A stretch of 64,000 nucleotides of DNA from Psychrobacillus insolitus (GTDB lineage Bacteria > Bacillota > Bacilli > Bacillales_A > Planococcaceae). Location: assembly GCF_003254155.1 (NCBI RefSeq), contig NZ_QKZI01000005.1:62001-126000 (forward strand). The letters are read 5' to 3'. The translations under genes were made by a program, and so were the position numbers. Positions 17,947-27,484 of this stretch are shown piece after piece. Position 1 is the stretch's first letter; every line of letters begins with the position of its first letter. Under the pieces are notes generated by a model. It did no database searches. It was not told the origin of the DNA and saw nothing but the letters and a program-made list of their open reading frames with translations.

Positions 17947-18279
17947 CTATTCTACAACAGTATAGTTTCCGTGCTCCATTGAAAGAACATATTCTGGCTT
18001 CGGTGGTTTACCGCCATGTTCTTTAATTTTCGCTTTATGACCAGCAATATGTTCTGGACTCTTCTCCCAGTTTTTCCATGCTTCTTCTGAGTCCCAACGA
18101 ACAATCATCACAACTTCTTCTTCGCCTCGACGTACATTTTTCACCAATAGTTCGCGGCCTATAAAACCCATTTGTTTCTCTAATAGCGATGGTCCTTGAT
18201 CAGGCTTCTTCCCAAAGCGCTCAATAATCTTATCTGAATTTCCTTCTGTTAAAGTCCACTTTCTAATTTGAACAAACAT
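17947..18279 (-). CDS. hmoA: Haem-degrading monooxygenase, HmoA/IsdG type (ABM domain)
   Basis: 110 residues from ATG 18279, which has AAGGGGTT upstream; the upstream in-frame extension lacks a ribosome site. Dimeric ferredoxin-like ABM fold: FVQIRKWTLTEGNSDKIIERF, GFIGRELLVKN, then VMIVRWDSEEAWKNWEKSPEHIAGH with the conserved Trp and the haem-ligand His. The IsdG-type catalytic Asn near residue 7 is not evident. It opens haem to release iron. It lies downstream of the siderophore uptake genes, fitting an iron-starvation role, but after their terminator. Confidence 0.85.
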   Translation of the reverse strand: MFVQIRKWTLTEGNSDKIIERFGKKPDQGPSLLEKQMGFIGRELLVKNVRRGEEEVVMIVRWDSEEAWKNWEKSPEHIAGHKAKIKEHGGKPPKPEYVLSMEHGNYTVVE

Positions 18280-18318
18280 TATCTCTAACCCCTTTTCAAA
18301 TATAAAATAATAAAAGTA

Positions 18319-18358
18319 AGGAGCTATCCCACTCGTATACACGAATAGGGTAGCTCCT
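18319..18358 (-). terminator. Terminator after yclQ
   Basis: Stem AGGAGCTATCCC / GGGTAGCTCCT, extended by inner pairing of ACTCGT with ACGAAT, and a moderately T-rich tail on the minus strand. It separates yclQ from hmoA, which may be reached by read-through. Confidence 0.75.
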
Positions 18359-18369
18359 CTTTAGATAAA

Positions 18370-19407
18370 TTATTTTAATTCATCTAAGATTTCTTGTAAT
18401 TTTGCTGCTTCAGTTGTTACACCGTTACTTGAGAAGTACCAGTTCGTGCCATCTAAGTATACGATTTTACCTTCTTTATAAGCACGTGTTTGTTTAATAA
18501 TATCATTTTCGATATCTGCTTTAATCGTGTCTACATCCGAAACTGTACGGTCAACGACTAATAATACTTCTGGATCTACAGAAAGTATTGACTCATAAGA
18601 AAAGTCAGATCCATGTGAAGACGCATCAATATCAGTTGTTGCTGGTTTGAAACCGAAGTCATTATACACATATGCGAAACGAGATTCTGCACCATTATCG
18701 AAACCAGACATTTTTTTGTCGTCATACATAGCAACTAATGCATTTTCATAGCCAGCTACTTTTTCGTTTACAGCATCCACTTTTTCTTGTAATGCAGTTT
18801 TTAACTCTTCACCTTTTTCAACTTTATCAAACATCTTAGCTGCTAAGTCAACTGTTTCATAAACTGCATCAATATAGTTTGAATTATCGGAACCGATAAA
18901 TACTACATTTGGTGTAATTTCTTTTAATTCTTCATAGAATGCTGTTTGACGACCAGAAATAAAAATGATGTCTGGTTCTGCAGCTGCTACTGCTTCGAAG
19001 TCGATTGCTTTTAATGTACCAACATCAGCAATCTCATCGCTTGGTGCATACTTTTCTTTTAAGTGTTCTGGAATGTTCCCTTTACCACCACCAGCTGCTA
19101 CACCTACGATACCTTCAACACCTAATGCGTCAAGTGTATCTAAGAAACCGTAGTCTAAAGAGATAATACGCTTAGGCTCTTCTTCTAATGTAATATCTTC
19201 AAAAGTAACTGAAGCACCTTCTTCTGTTTCACGAGCAGTACTTAATGAAGATACTGTCATAGGAAATGCAGATTCTTCCACTACTTCTTTTTCTGTCTCA
19301 CTCGCTTCGTTTGTGTCACTTGCTTTTGGTGTCTCTGTTTCTTCTGATCCACATGCAGCCAACATTAATGCCAATGCTGCAGCAGTTATAATATTCCACT
19401 TCTTCAT
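18370..19407 (-). CDS. yclQ: Siderophore-binding lipoprotein (YclQ/FpuA-like)
   Basis: 345 residues from ATG 19407, with AGGAGGAG ten bases upstream. Lipoprotein signal with lipobox LAAC, lipidated Cys19, followed by an acidic Glu/Thr-rich linker. Type III periplasmic-binding fold (PKRIISLDYGFLDTLDALGVEG, DIIFISGRQ, VLLVVDRTV). It captures a ferric siderophore outside the membrane for YclNO. In B. subtilis the orthologous system takes petrobactin. It has its own promoter with a near-perfect Fur box, besides lying downstream of yclP. Confidence 0.93.
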   Translation of the reverse strand: MKKWNIITAAALALMLAACGSEETETPKASDTNEASETEKEVVEESAFPMTVSSLSTARETEEGASVTFEDITLEEEPKRIISLDYGFLDTLDALGVEGIVGVAAGGGKGNIPEHLKEKYAPSDEIADVGTLKAIDFEAVAAAEPDIIFISGRQTAFYEELKEITPNVVFIGSDNSNYIDAVYETVDLAAKMFDKVEKGEELKTALQEKVDAVNEKVAGYENALVAMYDDKKMSGFDNGAESRFAYVYNDFGFKPATTDIDASSHGSDFSYESILSVDPEVLLVVDRTVSDVDTIKADIENDIIKQTRAYKEGKIVYLDGTNWYFSSNGVTTEAAKLQEILDELK

Positions 19408-19448
19408 ATTAAATTTTCTCCTCCTAATTAATAACTCATTCATATTTG

Positions 19449-19467
19449 ATAATGAAAATCATTATCA
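19449..19467. promoter_or_regulatory. Fur box upstream of yclQ
   Basis: The 19-mer at this position matches the classical Fur consensus GATAATGATAATCATTATC at 18 of 19 positions (GATAATGAAAATCATTATC). It lies between the yclQ promoter and its start codon. Confidence 0.92.
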
Positions 19468-19481
19468 ATCAACTAACCCAA

Positions 19482-19510
19482 ATTCTAGTTTAGTTTACTT
19501 CAATTGTCAA
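19482..19510 (-). promoter_or_regulatory. yclQ promoter
   Basis: Minus strand TTGACA (19510-19505), 17-bp spacer, TAGAAT (19487-19482): a strong sigma-A promoter inside the yclP-yclQ gap, with the Fur box just downstream. Confidence 0.85.
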
Positions 19511-19524
19511 TTACTTTTTTAAAA

Positions 19525-20292
19525 TTAATTATTTGAATTAAAATAGACGCAAATTCTACAACCATCTTGCACTTGAACAGGAATGTGCATATCATATACT
19601 TCACGCAAAGATTCCGAGTTAATAATCTCATTAGTTGGACCATCTTTTACTAAACGACCATCTTTCAACGCAACGATACGATCTGAATAAACAGAGGCAA
19701 AGTTAATATCATGCAATACAATTACAACTGTTTTACCTAATTCATCTACTAGTTTACGTAATATCTTCATAATTTGTACAGAATGCTTCATATCTAGATT
19801 GTTTAAAGGTTCGTCGAGTAGAATATATTCAGTATCTTGCGCAATAACCATAGAAATGAACGCACGCTGTTTTTGTCCACCAGAAAGCTCGTCTAAAAAC
19901 TTATCTTGCATATCAGTTAAATTTAAATACGCTAACGCTTTGTCTACAAACTTGTGATCTTCTTCGTTTAAACGTCCTTTAGAGTACGGATAACGTCCAA
20001 AAGATACAAGCTCTCGAACCGTTAAACGAACATTTAAATGGTTTGCTTGCTTTAAAATCGCAACTCGTTTTGAAAACGCATCTGATTTCATTTTCTTTAC
20101 GTCCGATTGATCTAACAATACTTCCCCTGTATCCGCATCTAATAGACGACTTACCATTGATAATAACGTTGATTTACCAGCACCATTAGGCCCAATAAAG
20201 GACGTAATGGCTCCAGCATGAATTTTTAATGTGACATCTTCGACAACAGTTTTTTTCCCAAAGCTTTTAGAAAGTCCTTTAAGTTCAATCAT
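19525..20292 (-). CDS. yclP: Siderophore ABC transporter ATPase
   Basis: 255 residues of the FepC-type ATPase: Walker A GPNGAGKST near residue 36, signature LSGGQKQRAF, Walker B YILLDEPLNNLD and switch His in VIVLHDINFA. It energises the YclNO permease in the cytoplasm. Its ATG overlaps the yclO stop codon by 4 bp, so the subunits are translationally coupled. The gene is followed by a 117-bp gap containing the yclQ promoter. Confidence 0.95.
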   Translation of the reverse strand: MIELKGLSKSFGKKTVVEDVTLKIHAGAITSFIGPNGAGKSTLLSMVSRLLDADTGEVLLDQSDVKKMKSDAFSKRVAILKQANHLNVRLTVRELVSFGRYPYSKGRLNEEDHKFVDKALAYLNLTDMQDKFLDELSGGQKQRAFISMVIAQDTEYILLDEPLNNLDMKHSVQIMKILRKLVDELGKTVVIVLHDINFASVYSDRIVALKDGRLVKDGPTNEIINSESLREVYDMHIPVQVQDGCRICVYFNSNN

Positions 20293-21245
20293 GCTGTTTT
20301 CCTACTTTCCTTTAGTAACAAATAAATAAAGTAAAGCCCACCGATAAAGTTAATAATTACACTAATCGTTGTCGTTAAATTAAATACATGTAGCACTAAG
20401 AATTGTCCGCCCACTAATGCAATAATACTTATTAAACTTGCTCCAACTATTAAAACGGAATGTTTGTATGTAGCAAAATATTGATAAGCTAAGTTAGAAA
20501 CAATTAATCCTAAAAATGTAATCGGCCCTACTAGTGCTGTTGATACTGCAATTAAAATTGATGATAAAATTAAAATTCGTAATACCATTTTGTCATAGTT
20601 AATACCTAAGTTTATGGCATGTTCACGGCCTAAAGACATAACATCTAACTTATGTAAGATACGTGTACCATACAGAAATGCTAAAGTTACAATACCTGCT
20701 GATATAAATAGCAATTCTGTTTTTACATTCATAAAGCTAGCAAACAATCGAGCTTGTAAGCTTTCATACTCTACCGGATCAATAATTACTTGCATAAATG
20801 TTACTAAGCTACCGAGTAGTGTACCGATAATCATACCTGCTAATAGTAGCAAGAAAATCGGATACTTATCTGCTCGGAATAAGAAACGATATAAAATTAC
20901 TGCAAATAGAACCATTGCAACAATTGATACACCGAAGTTTAAGTAACGACTTACAACAAATATGGAAGACGATCCTAAAGCAAAGTAAATAATTGTTTGA
21001 ACGATGTTATACATCGAGTCGATCCCCATAACCGATGGTGTTAACAATCGATTGTGCGTTACAGTTTGAAACGCTACTGTTGCATAAGCTATTGCAGTAC
21101 CTGTAATGACCATCGCAAATAATCGTTCTAAACGTTTTGGAAATGCATAACCAAACCCACCTTTAATGTCATAAAATGCAAATAACAACATACAAATTAA
21201 GGCAATTACCGATAATATAATTAGCTTCGTACTATTTTTGCGCAT
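20289..21245 (-). CDS. yclO: Siderophore ABC transporter permease
   Basis: 318 residues of the FecCD/BtuC permease fold with about nine or ten membrane helices. The conserved cytoplasmic coupling loop is seen as ALVGPITFLGLIVSNLAYQYF, following AINLGINYDKMVLRIL. It pairs with YclN as the heterodimeric channel for the ferric siderophore. It overlaps yclN by 14 bp and yclP by 4 bp. Confidence 0.94.
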   Translation of the reverse strand: MRKNSTKLIILSVIALICMLLFAFYDIKGGFGYAFPKRLERLFAMVITGTAIAYATVAFQTVTHNRLLTPSVMGIDSMYNIVQTIIYFALGSSSIFVVSRYLNFGVSIVAMVLFAVILYRFLFRADKYPIFLLLLAGMIIGTLLGSLVTFMQVIIDPVEYESLQARLFASFMNVKTELLFISAGIVTLAFLYGTRILHKLDVMSLGREHAINLGINYDKMVLRILILSSILIAVSTALVGPITFLGLIVSNLAYQYFATYKHSVLIVGASLISIIALVGGQFLVLHVFNLTTTISVIINFIGGLYFIYLLLKESRKTA

Positions 21246-22188
21246 ATGCTTTCCCCCTAAATAACATAATTAAGAAGATCGCACTACCGATTACCGCAAC
21301 CGTTGTATTTACTGGAATTTCATATGGATGTACGATTAAGCGGCTAATAATATCGCAGAATAATAAGAATGCTGCGCCCATAAAAATGGTATGCGGAATT
21401 GTTTTACGTAAATTATCCCCTAAATAAAGGGAAACAAGGTTAGGCACAATTAACCCTAAAAACGGAATAATACCAACCGTTAAAACGACTGTCGTAGAAA
21501 TAACCGCAACAATAATTAAACCAATATTCAATACCGTTCGATAGCTTAAGCCGAGATTTTTAGCAAAATCCTCACCCATGCCTGCTACGGTAAATTTATT
21601 AGCATAAATATATGCAATAATAATCGCTGGAACTGCTACATAAAGAAGCTCATAACGCCCAGATACAACTAACGTGAAACTCCCTTGAAAAAATGTATCA
21701 ACGTTTTGTAAAATGTTCGCTTCATACGCTAAGAAAGTAGAAAATGCTCCAATAATATTGCCGTACATAATCCCTATTAGTGGGACAAAAATTGCATCTT
21801 TGAACTTAATACGTTCAAGTAGCTGCATAAAAATAAATGAACCAATTAATGCGAAAGCAAAACTAAACATGATTTGCCCGATATAAGACATACCCGAAAA
21901 GAATAGCATTGATATGATAATCCCTAATTTTGCTGCATCTAACGTACCAGCCGTTGTTGGCGATACAAATTTGTTTCGACTTAAACTTTGCATAATTAAA
22001 CCTGCAATACCCATCCCTGCGCCAGCTAATATAATAGCAAATAATCTCGGTAAACGACTAATTAAGAAAATTTGTGTTTCTAACGAATCCCAATTAAGCA
22101 AATCACTTGGCTTTATGTTAATCGCACCAATAAATAGCGAAGTAACTGATAGGATGATTACTGCAACAATCAACATCCACAATTTCAT
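21232..22188 (-). CDS. yclN: Siderophore ABC transporter permease
   Basis: 318 residues from ATG 22188 (MKLWML..., agreeing with my recall of the B. subtilis YclN N-terminus); an upstream ATG at 22200 would add four residues. FecCD-type permease with SRNKFVSPTTAGTLDAAKLG, AKNLGLSYRTVLNIGL and VGIIPFLGLIVPNLVSLYLG. First gene of yclNOP(Q). A leader of about 180 nt separates it from a strong promoter flanked by Fur-like boxes, so iron-starvation induction is expected. Confidence 0.93.
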   Translation of the reverse strand: MKLWMLIVAVIILSVTSLFIGAINIKPSDLLNWDSLETQIFLISRLPRLFAIILAGAGMGIAGLIMQSLSRNKFVSPTTAGTLDAAKLGIIISMLFFSGMSYIGQIMFSFAFALIGSFIFMQLLERIKFKDAIFVPLIGIMYGNIIGAFSTFLAYEANILQNVDTFFQGSFTLVVSGRYELLYVAVPAIIIAYIYANKFTVAGMGEDFAKNLGLSYRTVLNIGLIIVAVISTTVVLTVGIIPFLGLIVPNLVSLYLGDNLRKTIPHTIFMGAAFLLFCDIISRLIVHPYEIPVNTTVAVIGSAIFLIMLFRGKAYAQK

Positions 22189-22224
22189 TTTTAACCCCAT
22201 ATTTCTTTTATTCTCAGATAATCG

Positions 22225-22239
22225 TGAAAATTATTCTCA
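22225..22239. promoter_or_regulatory. Fur-like box close to yclN start
   Basis: TGAAAATTATTCTCA matches the 7-1-7 Fur core TGATAATNATTATCA at 12 of 14 positions. It lies in the 5' leader, 37 bp before the yclN ATG. Confidence 0.65.
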
Positions 22240-22339
22240 CCACTGAGTAAATAGTTTATTTTTAATAAAAAAATATCCCCAAATATTATCCCGACTAGCG
22301 GGACAAATATAACAACCTTCAACCTTTTCATGAATAGAA

Positions 22340-22425
22340 GTCATTGAAAGTCATTATCAATTAATAACATATTAATTATAACATCTTGCTAATTCATGTC
22401 AACGATTAAATGAAAATGGTTTTCA
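22340..22425 (-). promoter_or_regulatory. yclN promoter flanked by two Fur-like sites
   Basis: Minus strand TTGACA (22402-22397), 16-bp spacer, perfect TATAAT (22380-22375). A palindromic TGAAAATGGTTTTCA at 22411-22425 (11 of 14 to the Fur core) abuts the -35, and a 13 of 19 Fur match at 22340-22358 lies just past the start point. No gene lies in the remaining 22189-22480 stretch. Confidence 0.75.
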
Positions 22426-22485
22426 ATTGAAATACATATAAATGCCATTTCAACCCATTTTAGTTCAATTATATCCTTTAATTCA

Positions 22486-22535
22486 AAAAGACTATTGTAA
22501 TTGTTGATTTTCCTCAACAATTACAATAGTCTTTT
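22486..22535 (-). terminator. Terminator of dtpT
   Basis: Perfect 22-bp stem (22486-22507 with 22514-22535), 6-base loop, T-run on the minus strand. Confidence 0.92.
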
Positions 22536-22575
22536 CCACACTAACTATTCATTTAAAATTTGCATGATTTTCGAA

Positions 22576-24063
22576 TTACTTAACACCACGCATATATTTT
22601 TGAATCAATGGAGTCATAAAGTAGAGTAATAAACCGATAACTAGAGCTACTGCTCCGATTACACCGAAATATACTATTTCATTATCTGGTGAATACAGTT
22701 TAACCACTTGTGCATTAATTGCTTGCGCTGAAGCGTTTGTCATGAACCAAAGACTCATTGTTTGAGCAGCAAAGGCAGCTGGTGCAAGTTTTGATGTTGC
22801 AGATAAACCAACTGGTGAAAGTAATAATTCACCAAGTACAACTAAGAAAAAGCTCAATACAAGCCAAAATGGACTAACGAGTGTTTCTGTTCCATTTAAA
22901 TATGCAGGAATAATCATGACGATGAAAGATAGGCCCGCAAAGAACAGTCCATAAGCAAACTTTCTTGGAGTAGAAGGTTGTCTATCCCCTAGCTTCACCC
23001 ATAGCCAAGCAAAAGCTGGTGCAAGCGTAATGATGAAAAGTGGATTTAATGATTGGAACCAAGCAGGAGAAATCTCATAAGAGCCAACCATCAAGTTAAC
23101 ACGTTCATCCGCATACTGAGCCAAAATATTAGATCCTTGTTCTTGAATCGCCCAAAACATCATTGCTGCAACAAATAACGGAATATATGCAAGCAATCTA
23201 GACTTTTCATCTGCAGATGTTTTATCACTTCTATACATCACGATAAAGTAAAGGGTTGGTATAACAATACCTAGAATAGAAACCGTCATCGTAAATACAT
23301 TGATGGTCATAATACCTTGTTGGACTAAAACGTATCCAAGAACTAGCACTACTAAAGCTATAACACCAATGCGAGTCAGAACTTTTTTTCTTTCTTCTCT
23401 TCCCATTGGATTAGGTACATAGGAACCTGCTAAACCAAGATACTTTTTCTTCGTAGCCAAAAATACAATCAATCCTATCGCCATACCAATTGCAGCAAGA
23501 CCAAATCCTAAATGGAAGTTATACTTAAGGCCTATTGTTCCTACAATTAAAGGAGCAAGGAAAGCACCCATATTAATACCCATATAGAAAATACTAAAGC
23601 CTGAATCGCGACGAACATCATTATCTGAATATAAATCACCGACTATACTTGAAACATTAGGTTTTAATAATCCTGTCCCTACAATGATTAAAGCCATAGA
23701 AACAAATAATGTCGTCATCCCTCCAGGAATTGCCAGCACAATATGCCCAAACATAATGAGTATACCACCGTAAAATACGGTTTTAGAAGTACCAAACAAT
23801 CTATCGGCAATCCAACCACCAATAATCCCAGACATATAAACAAGTGAACCATAAACAGCCATTATTGAGTTAGCAGTTGTTCGATCCATTCCTAATCCAC
23901 CCTGTGTTACTTCGTAGTACATATAGTAGATTAAAATTGCACGCATTCCATAATAAGAAAAACGCTCCCAAAACTCTGTAAAGAATAACGACAATAATCC
24001 TTTAGGATGTCCAACAAATCCTGTTTGAGGTACTGATTGAACAACCTCTTTTTTTGAAACCAT
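22576..24063 (-). CDS. dtpT: Proton-dependent di/tripeptide transporter (POT family)
   Basis: 495 residues, fourteen predicted membrane helices. The POT signature FFTEFWERFSYYGMRAILIYYM contains the ExxER proton-coupling motif in helix 1; GGWIADRLFGTSKT and FYMGINMGAF follow. It imports di- and tripeptides with protons. Orthologous to DtpT/YclF. Promoter TTGACA (24124-24119), 18 bp, TATAAT (24100-24095) on the minus strand. Monocistronic, divergent from the ABC exporter gene. Confidence 0.94.
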   Translation of the reverse strand: MVSKKEVVQSVPQTGFVGHPKGLLSLFFTEFWERFSYYGMRAILIYYMYYEVTQGGLGMDRTTANSIMAVYGSLVYMSGIIGGWIADRLFGTSKTVFYGGILIMFGHIVLAIPGGMTTLFVSMALIIVGTGLLKPNVSSIVGDLYSDNDVRRDSGFSIFYMGINMGAFLAPLIVGTIGLKYNFHLGFGLAAIGMAIGLIVFLATKKKYLGLAGSYVPNPMGREERKKVLTRIGVIALVVLVLGYVLVQQGIMTINVFTMTVSILGIVIPTLYFIVMYRSDKTSADEKSRLLAYIPLFVAAMMFWAIQEQGSNILAQYADERVNLMVGSYEISPAWFQSLNPLFIITLAPAFAWLWVKLGDRQPSTPRKFAYGLFFAGLSFIVMIIPAYLNGTETLVSPFWLVLSFFLVVLGELLLSPVGLSATSKLAPAAFAAQTMSLWFMTNASAQAINAQVVKLYSPDNEIVYFGVIGAVALVIGLLLYFMTPLIQKYMRGVK

Positions 24064-24200
24064 TATTAATTACCTCTTTTCTAATAAGAAATATATTATA
24101 AGCCTACCCCCTTTCACTTGTCAAAAAACACTAACATATTTCGACATTTGAAGTTGTTCGTTATAATATGAGTTAATACAGAGTGAAAGGGGTTGAATAT

Positions 24201-25919
24201 ATGTTAAAAAAGTTCTTTTCATTTTACAAACCACATAAACGATTATTCATCATCGACTTTAGTAGTGCGGTATTTGTAGCGATTTTAGAACTTGCTTTTC
24301 CAGTAGCAGTTCAATGGTTTATCGATGATCTATTGCCAACAGGCGATTGGAATATGATTGTAACAATAAGTATTTTGCTTTTATTCATCTATATTCTAAG
24401 TACATTCCTCAATTATGTTGTGAGTTATTTAGGTCATAAACTCGGTATTAATATTGAAACCGATATGAGACAGCAATTATTTAGTCATGTACAACGACAG
24501 TCCTTCCGTTTTTTTGATAATACCAAAACAGGCCATATTATGAGTCGCATTACAAATGACTTATTTGATATTGGAGAACTGGCTCACCACGGTCCTGAGG
24601 ATGTGTTCATCGCAATCATGACACTTATTGGTGCTTTTGCGATAATGTATAACATTAATCCAGAGCTTGCTCTTATAGCAATCGTCATGGTTCCCTTCTT
24701 AGCCATTGTTGCTACATATGGAAATATTATGATGAACAAAGCTTGGAAAAACATGTTCGGAAAGATTGCAGAAGTAAATGCCCGTGTGGAAGATAGCGTA
24801 TCTGGTGTACGTGTAGTGCAATCATTTACGAATGAAAACTTTGAAATTGCACGTTTTAAAGAAGATAATGGCCAATTCCGGACCGCAAAGCTTGTTGCCT
24901 ATAAGGTGATGGCGGGAACACATTCGAGTATTTATATGTTGACTCGACTTGTGACATTGGTAGTCCTGGTTGTCGGATCATGGTTTACATTTAAAGGAAC
25001 TCTCTCTAATGGAGAACTTGTGAGCTTCATCCTATATGTTAATGTCTTGATCAAACCAGTCGATAAAATCACCGCACTTCTTGAGTTATATCCTAAAGGA
25101 ATGGCCGGATTTAAACGCTTTTCTGACCTTATGGAACAGGAACCGGAAATTAAGGATCATCTAGATGCTATAAATGTTCCACATTTAAATGGAGATATTA
25201 CATTTGAAGATGTTAGCTTCCGATATGATGAGCATAAATCCGTTTTAGAAGATATTAACTTATCCATAAAAGCCGGAGAAACAGTTGCGTTTGTTGGTCC
25301 TTCTGGTGCTGGGAAAACGACTATTTGCTCGCTTATCCCGCGTTTTTACGATGTCATTGAAGGTGCTATAACGATTGATGGCTTAAATATTCAAGATGTA
25401 ACCACAAGATCGTTGCGCGATCAAATTGGCATTGTGCAGCAAGATATATTTTTATTTACAGGAACGATTCGTGAAAATATTGCTTACGGTAAATTAGATG
25501 CTTCCGAAGAAGACATTTTAGATGCTGCGAGAAAAGCTCATTTAGAAGATTTCATAACTTCTCTACCAGAAGGATATGATACACAAATTGGGGAACGTGG
25601 CCTTAAATTATCGGGTGGCCAAAAACAGCGCTTGGCCATCGCTCGTATGTTCTTGAAAAACCCTCCGATATTAATATTGGACGAGGCTACTTCAGCACTC
25701 GATACAGAAACAGAAAGAATTATTCAACGTTCATTAATGGAGCTTGCCGAAAATCGTACAACGCTTATTATTGCGCATCGCCTTGCAACCATTCGTAATG
25801 CGGACCGTGTATTGGTAGTAACGGAAGACGGTATTGTGGAGGATGGAACATACAGTGAATTAGTCTTGCAAGATGGCATTTTCGCTAGACTTCACAATAT
25901 ACAGTTTCAGGAAGTCTAA
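24201..25919 (+). CDS. Homodimer-type ABC exporter (YgaD/Sav1866-like)
   Basis: 572 residues from ATG 24201, with AAAGGGG eight bases upstream; a GTG at 24183 lies within that site. Six-helix membrane domain, then a nucleotide-binding domain with Walker A GPSGAGKTT, signature LSGGQKQR, Walker B ILILDEATSALD and switch His IAHRLATI, all consensus. Therefore, unlike the pair at the window start, it can act as a homodimer. Probable lipid or drug exporter; substrate unknown. Its terminator is shared with hflX. Confidence 0.9.
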   Translation: MLKKFFSFYKPHKRLFIIDFSSAVFVAILELAFPVAVQWFIDDLLPTGDWNMIVTISILLLFIYILSTFLNYVVSYLGHKLGINIETDMRQQLFSHVQRQSFRFFDNTKTGHIMSRITNDLFDIGELAHHGPEDVFIAIMTLIGAFAIMYNINPELALIAIVMVPFLAIVATYGNIMMNKAWKNMFGKIAEVNARVEDSVSGVRVVQSFTNENFEIARFKEDNGQFRTAKLVAYKVMAGTHSSIYMLTRLVTLVVLVVGSWFTFKGTLSNGELVSFILYVNVLIKPVDKITALLELYPKGMAGFKRFSDLMEQEPEIKDHLDAINVPHLNGDITFEDVSFRYDEHKSVLEDINLSIKAGETVAFVGPSGAGKTTICSLIPRFYDVIEGAITIDGLNIQDVTTRSLRDQIGIVQQDIFLFTGTIRENIAYGKLDASEEDILDAARKAHLEDFITSLPEGYDTQIGERGLKLSGGQKQRLAIARMFLKNPPILILDEATSALDTETERIIQRSLMELAENRTTLIIAHRLATIRNADRVLVVTEDGIVEDGTYSELVLQDGIFARLHNIQFQEV

Positions 25920-25930
25920 TTGATATAATC

Positions 25931-25970
25931 AAAAAGAAGCTTTTCGCGTGAGCGAAAAGCTTCTTTCTTT
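25931..25970. terminator. Bidirectional terminator between ABC exporter and hflX
   Basis: Perfect 14-bp stem AAGAAGCTTTTCGC, loop GTGA, with A/T tracts on both sides between convergent genes. Confidence 0.92.
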
Positions 25971-25972
25971 AG

Positions 25973-27244
25973 TTACTCAACAAACACAAACTCTTCAAAA
26001 CGATGGTAATCTGATTTTTTCAACTCCACTTTTAATAACGTACCTTCTTCTTCATATGAAGTGGACTTAATCGAAGCTTGTTCGTTTAAATAGGACACAA
26101 TGTCTCCTCGGTCAAAAGGTACGAGAAGTGAGCATTGTACATGATCAGAGAAAATATGTTTTTTAATTATTTCTAGCAATTCATCTAATCCTGCTCCTTC
26201 TTTCGCAGAAATCCATATATTTTCTCCAGAAACATATGGGTATTTTAACTCCGCCAAATCCGATTTATTATATACAAAAATAGTTGGGACATCCTCAACT
26301 CCAACATCAAGCAATGTTTTATTCGTTACATCCATCATGTAACGATGTTCATCATTGGAAACATCCACAACATGCAACAGTAAATTTGCGTCACGCGCTT
26401 CTTCTAGAGTAGAACGGAATGCTTTTACAAGATGATGAGGAAGCTTACTAACGAACCCTACTGTATCTGTTAACAAAAACTCTTTTTGATCTTCCAGTTT
26501 AATTTGTCTTACCGAAGTTTCTAATGTAGCAAAAAGCATGTCTTTTTCAAATACTTGTTTCGAATCTTCCTGACCAACTTTAAGAAGCAACTGATTCATA
26601 ATCGTCGACTTGCCAGAGTTCGTATAACCAACTAACGAAACGGTAGGAATTGCATTTTTCTTCCGCTGCTTTCTTTGTGTTTCCCGTTGATCTTTTACAT
26701 GCTCTAGGTCACGTTTGATCTTAGCAATTTGGTCCTCGATTTTACGTCTATCTAACTCTAGCTTTGTTTCCCCAGCACCACGGTTTTTGAATCCGCCACC
26801 AGTTCCCCCACCTTGTCTACCTAGTGATGCACGAAGCCCAACTAATCGAGGTAACATATATTGCAGTTGTGCAAGCTCTACTTGCATTTGTGCTTCATTC
26901 GATTTTGCTCGGCGTGCGAAAATATCTAGTATGAGCATTGTTCGATCGATTACTTTACAATCCAAGTCCTTTTCCAAATTTCGAATTTGGGAAGGTGACA
27001 ATTCATCATTAAAAATAACTAAGTTAGCACCCGCTTCTTCATAGAAGTTTCTAATCTCCTCTACTTTTCCTGTTCCAACATAATGAGAAGAAGTAACTTT
27101 CGTTAAATTTTGTGTGATTTCTCCAACAACCTCTACATTCAGTGCATGTGCTAAGTTGTGTAACTCCTCTAATCCATATTCAAAATGTTCGTCTTTTTGC
27201 AATTTGACTGCAACGACAATGGCTTTTTCTACTAATTCATCCAA
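25973..27244 (-). CDS. hflX: Ribosome-associated GTPase HflX
   Basis: 423 residues. The N-terminal HflX domain has HYVGTGKVEEI and FARRAKSNEAQMQVELAQLQYMLPRL with the Gly-rich GGGTGGGFKNRGAGETKLE linker. The GTPase domain has P-loop GYTNSGKST, switch region DTVGFVSKLPH and NKSD. It splits or rescues stalled 70S ribosomes under stress. TTG start at 27244, with AGGAGG seven bases upstream. Confidence 0.96.
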   Translation of the reverse strand: MDELVEKAIVVAVKLQKDEHFEYGLEELHNLAHALNVEVVGEITQNLTKVTSSHYVGTGKVEEIRNFYEEAGANLVIFNDELSPSQIRNLEKDLDCKVIDRTMLILDIFARRAKSNEAQMQVELAQLQYMLPRLVGLRASLGRQGGGTGGGFKNRGAGETKLELDRRKIEDQIAKIKRDLEHVKDQRETQRKQRKKNAIPTVSLVGYTNSGKSTIMNQLLLKVGQEDSKQVFEKDMLFATLETSVRQIKLEDQKEFLLTDTVGFVSKLPHHLVKAFRSTLEEARDANLLLHVVDVSNDEHRYMMDVTNKTLLDVGVEDVPTIFVYNKSDLAELKYPYVSGENIWISAKEGAGLDELLEIIKKHIFSDHVQCSLLVPFDRGDIVSYLNEQASIKSTSYEEEGTLLKVELKKSDYHRFEEFVFVE

Positions 27245-27484
27245 ACTGATTCCTCCTATTAAATGAAACGATTAGTTGCTTGTTCATAAATGATCTCCTC
27301 TTTTTTATTGGGAGCACAATTTCAGCCGCTCGCACATTTCCACTTCTAACCCTTTAAATACTAACTGCACATTGGATAATAACAAAGTTTATTCATCTTA
27401 CGCAACAAAATCAAAATTTTCACTTATCCATTACTTCCCTTAGATTACACACATGAAACTCATAGGTTGAAATTGAAGTTAAAC
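27245..27484. other. hflX upstream region, nothing firm
   Basis: Between hflX and the acyl-CoA synthetase terminator. No convincing gene, RNA or operator was seen; it must contain the hflX promoter but no clear -35/-10 pair was identified. Confidence 0.4.

Noticed and set aside
22189-22374. Transcription attenuator in the yclN leader
   Set aside because: The short GC hairpin has only a 5-bp stem and the T-run is about 15 bases away, so it is not a convincing terminator.
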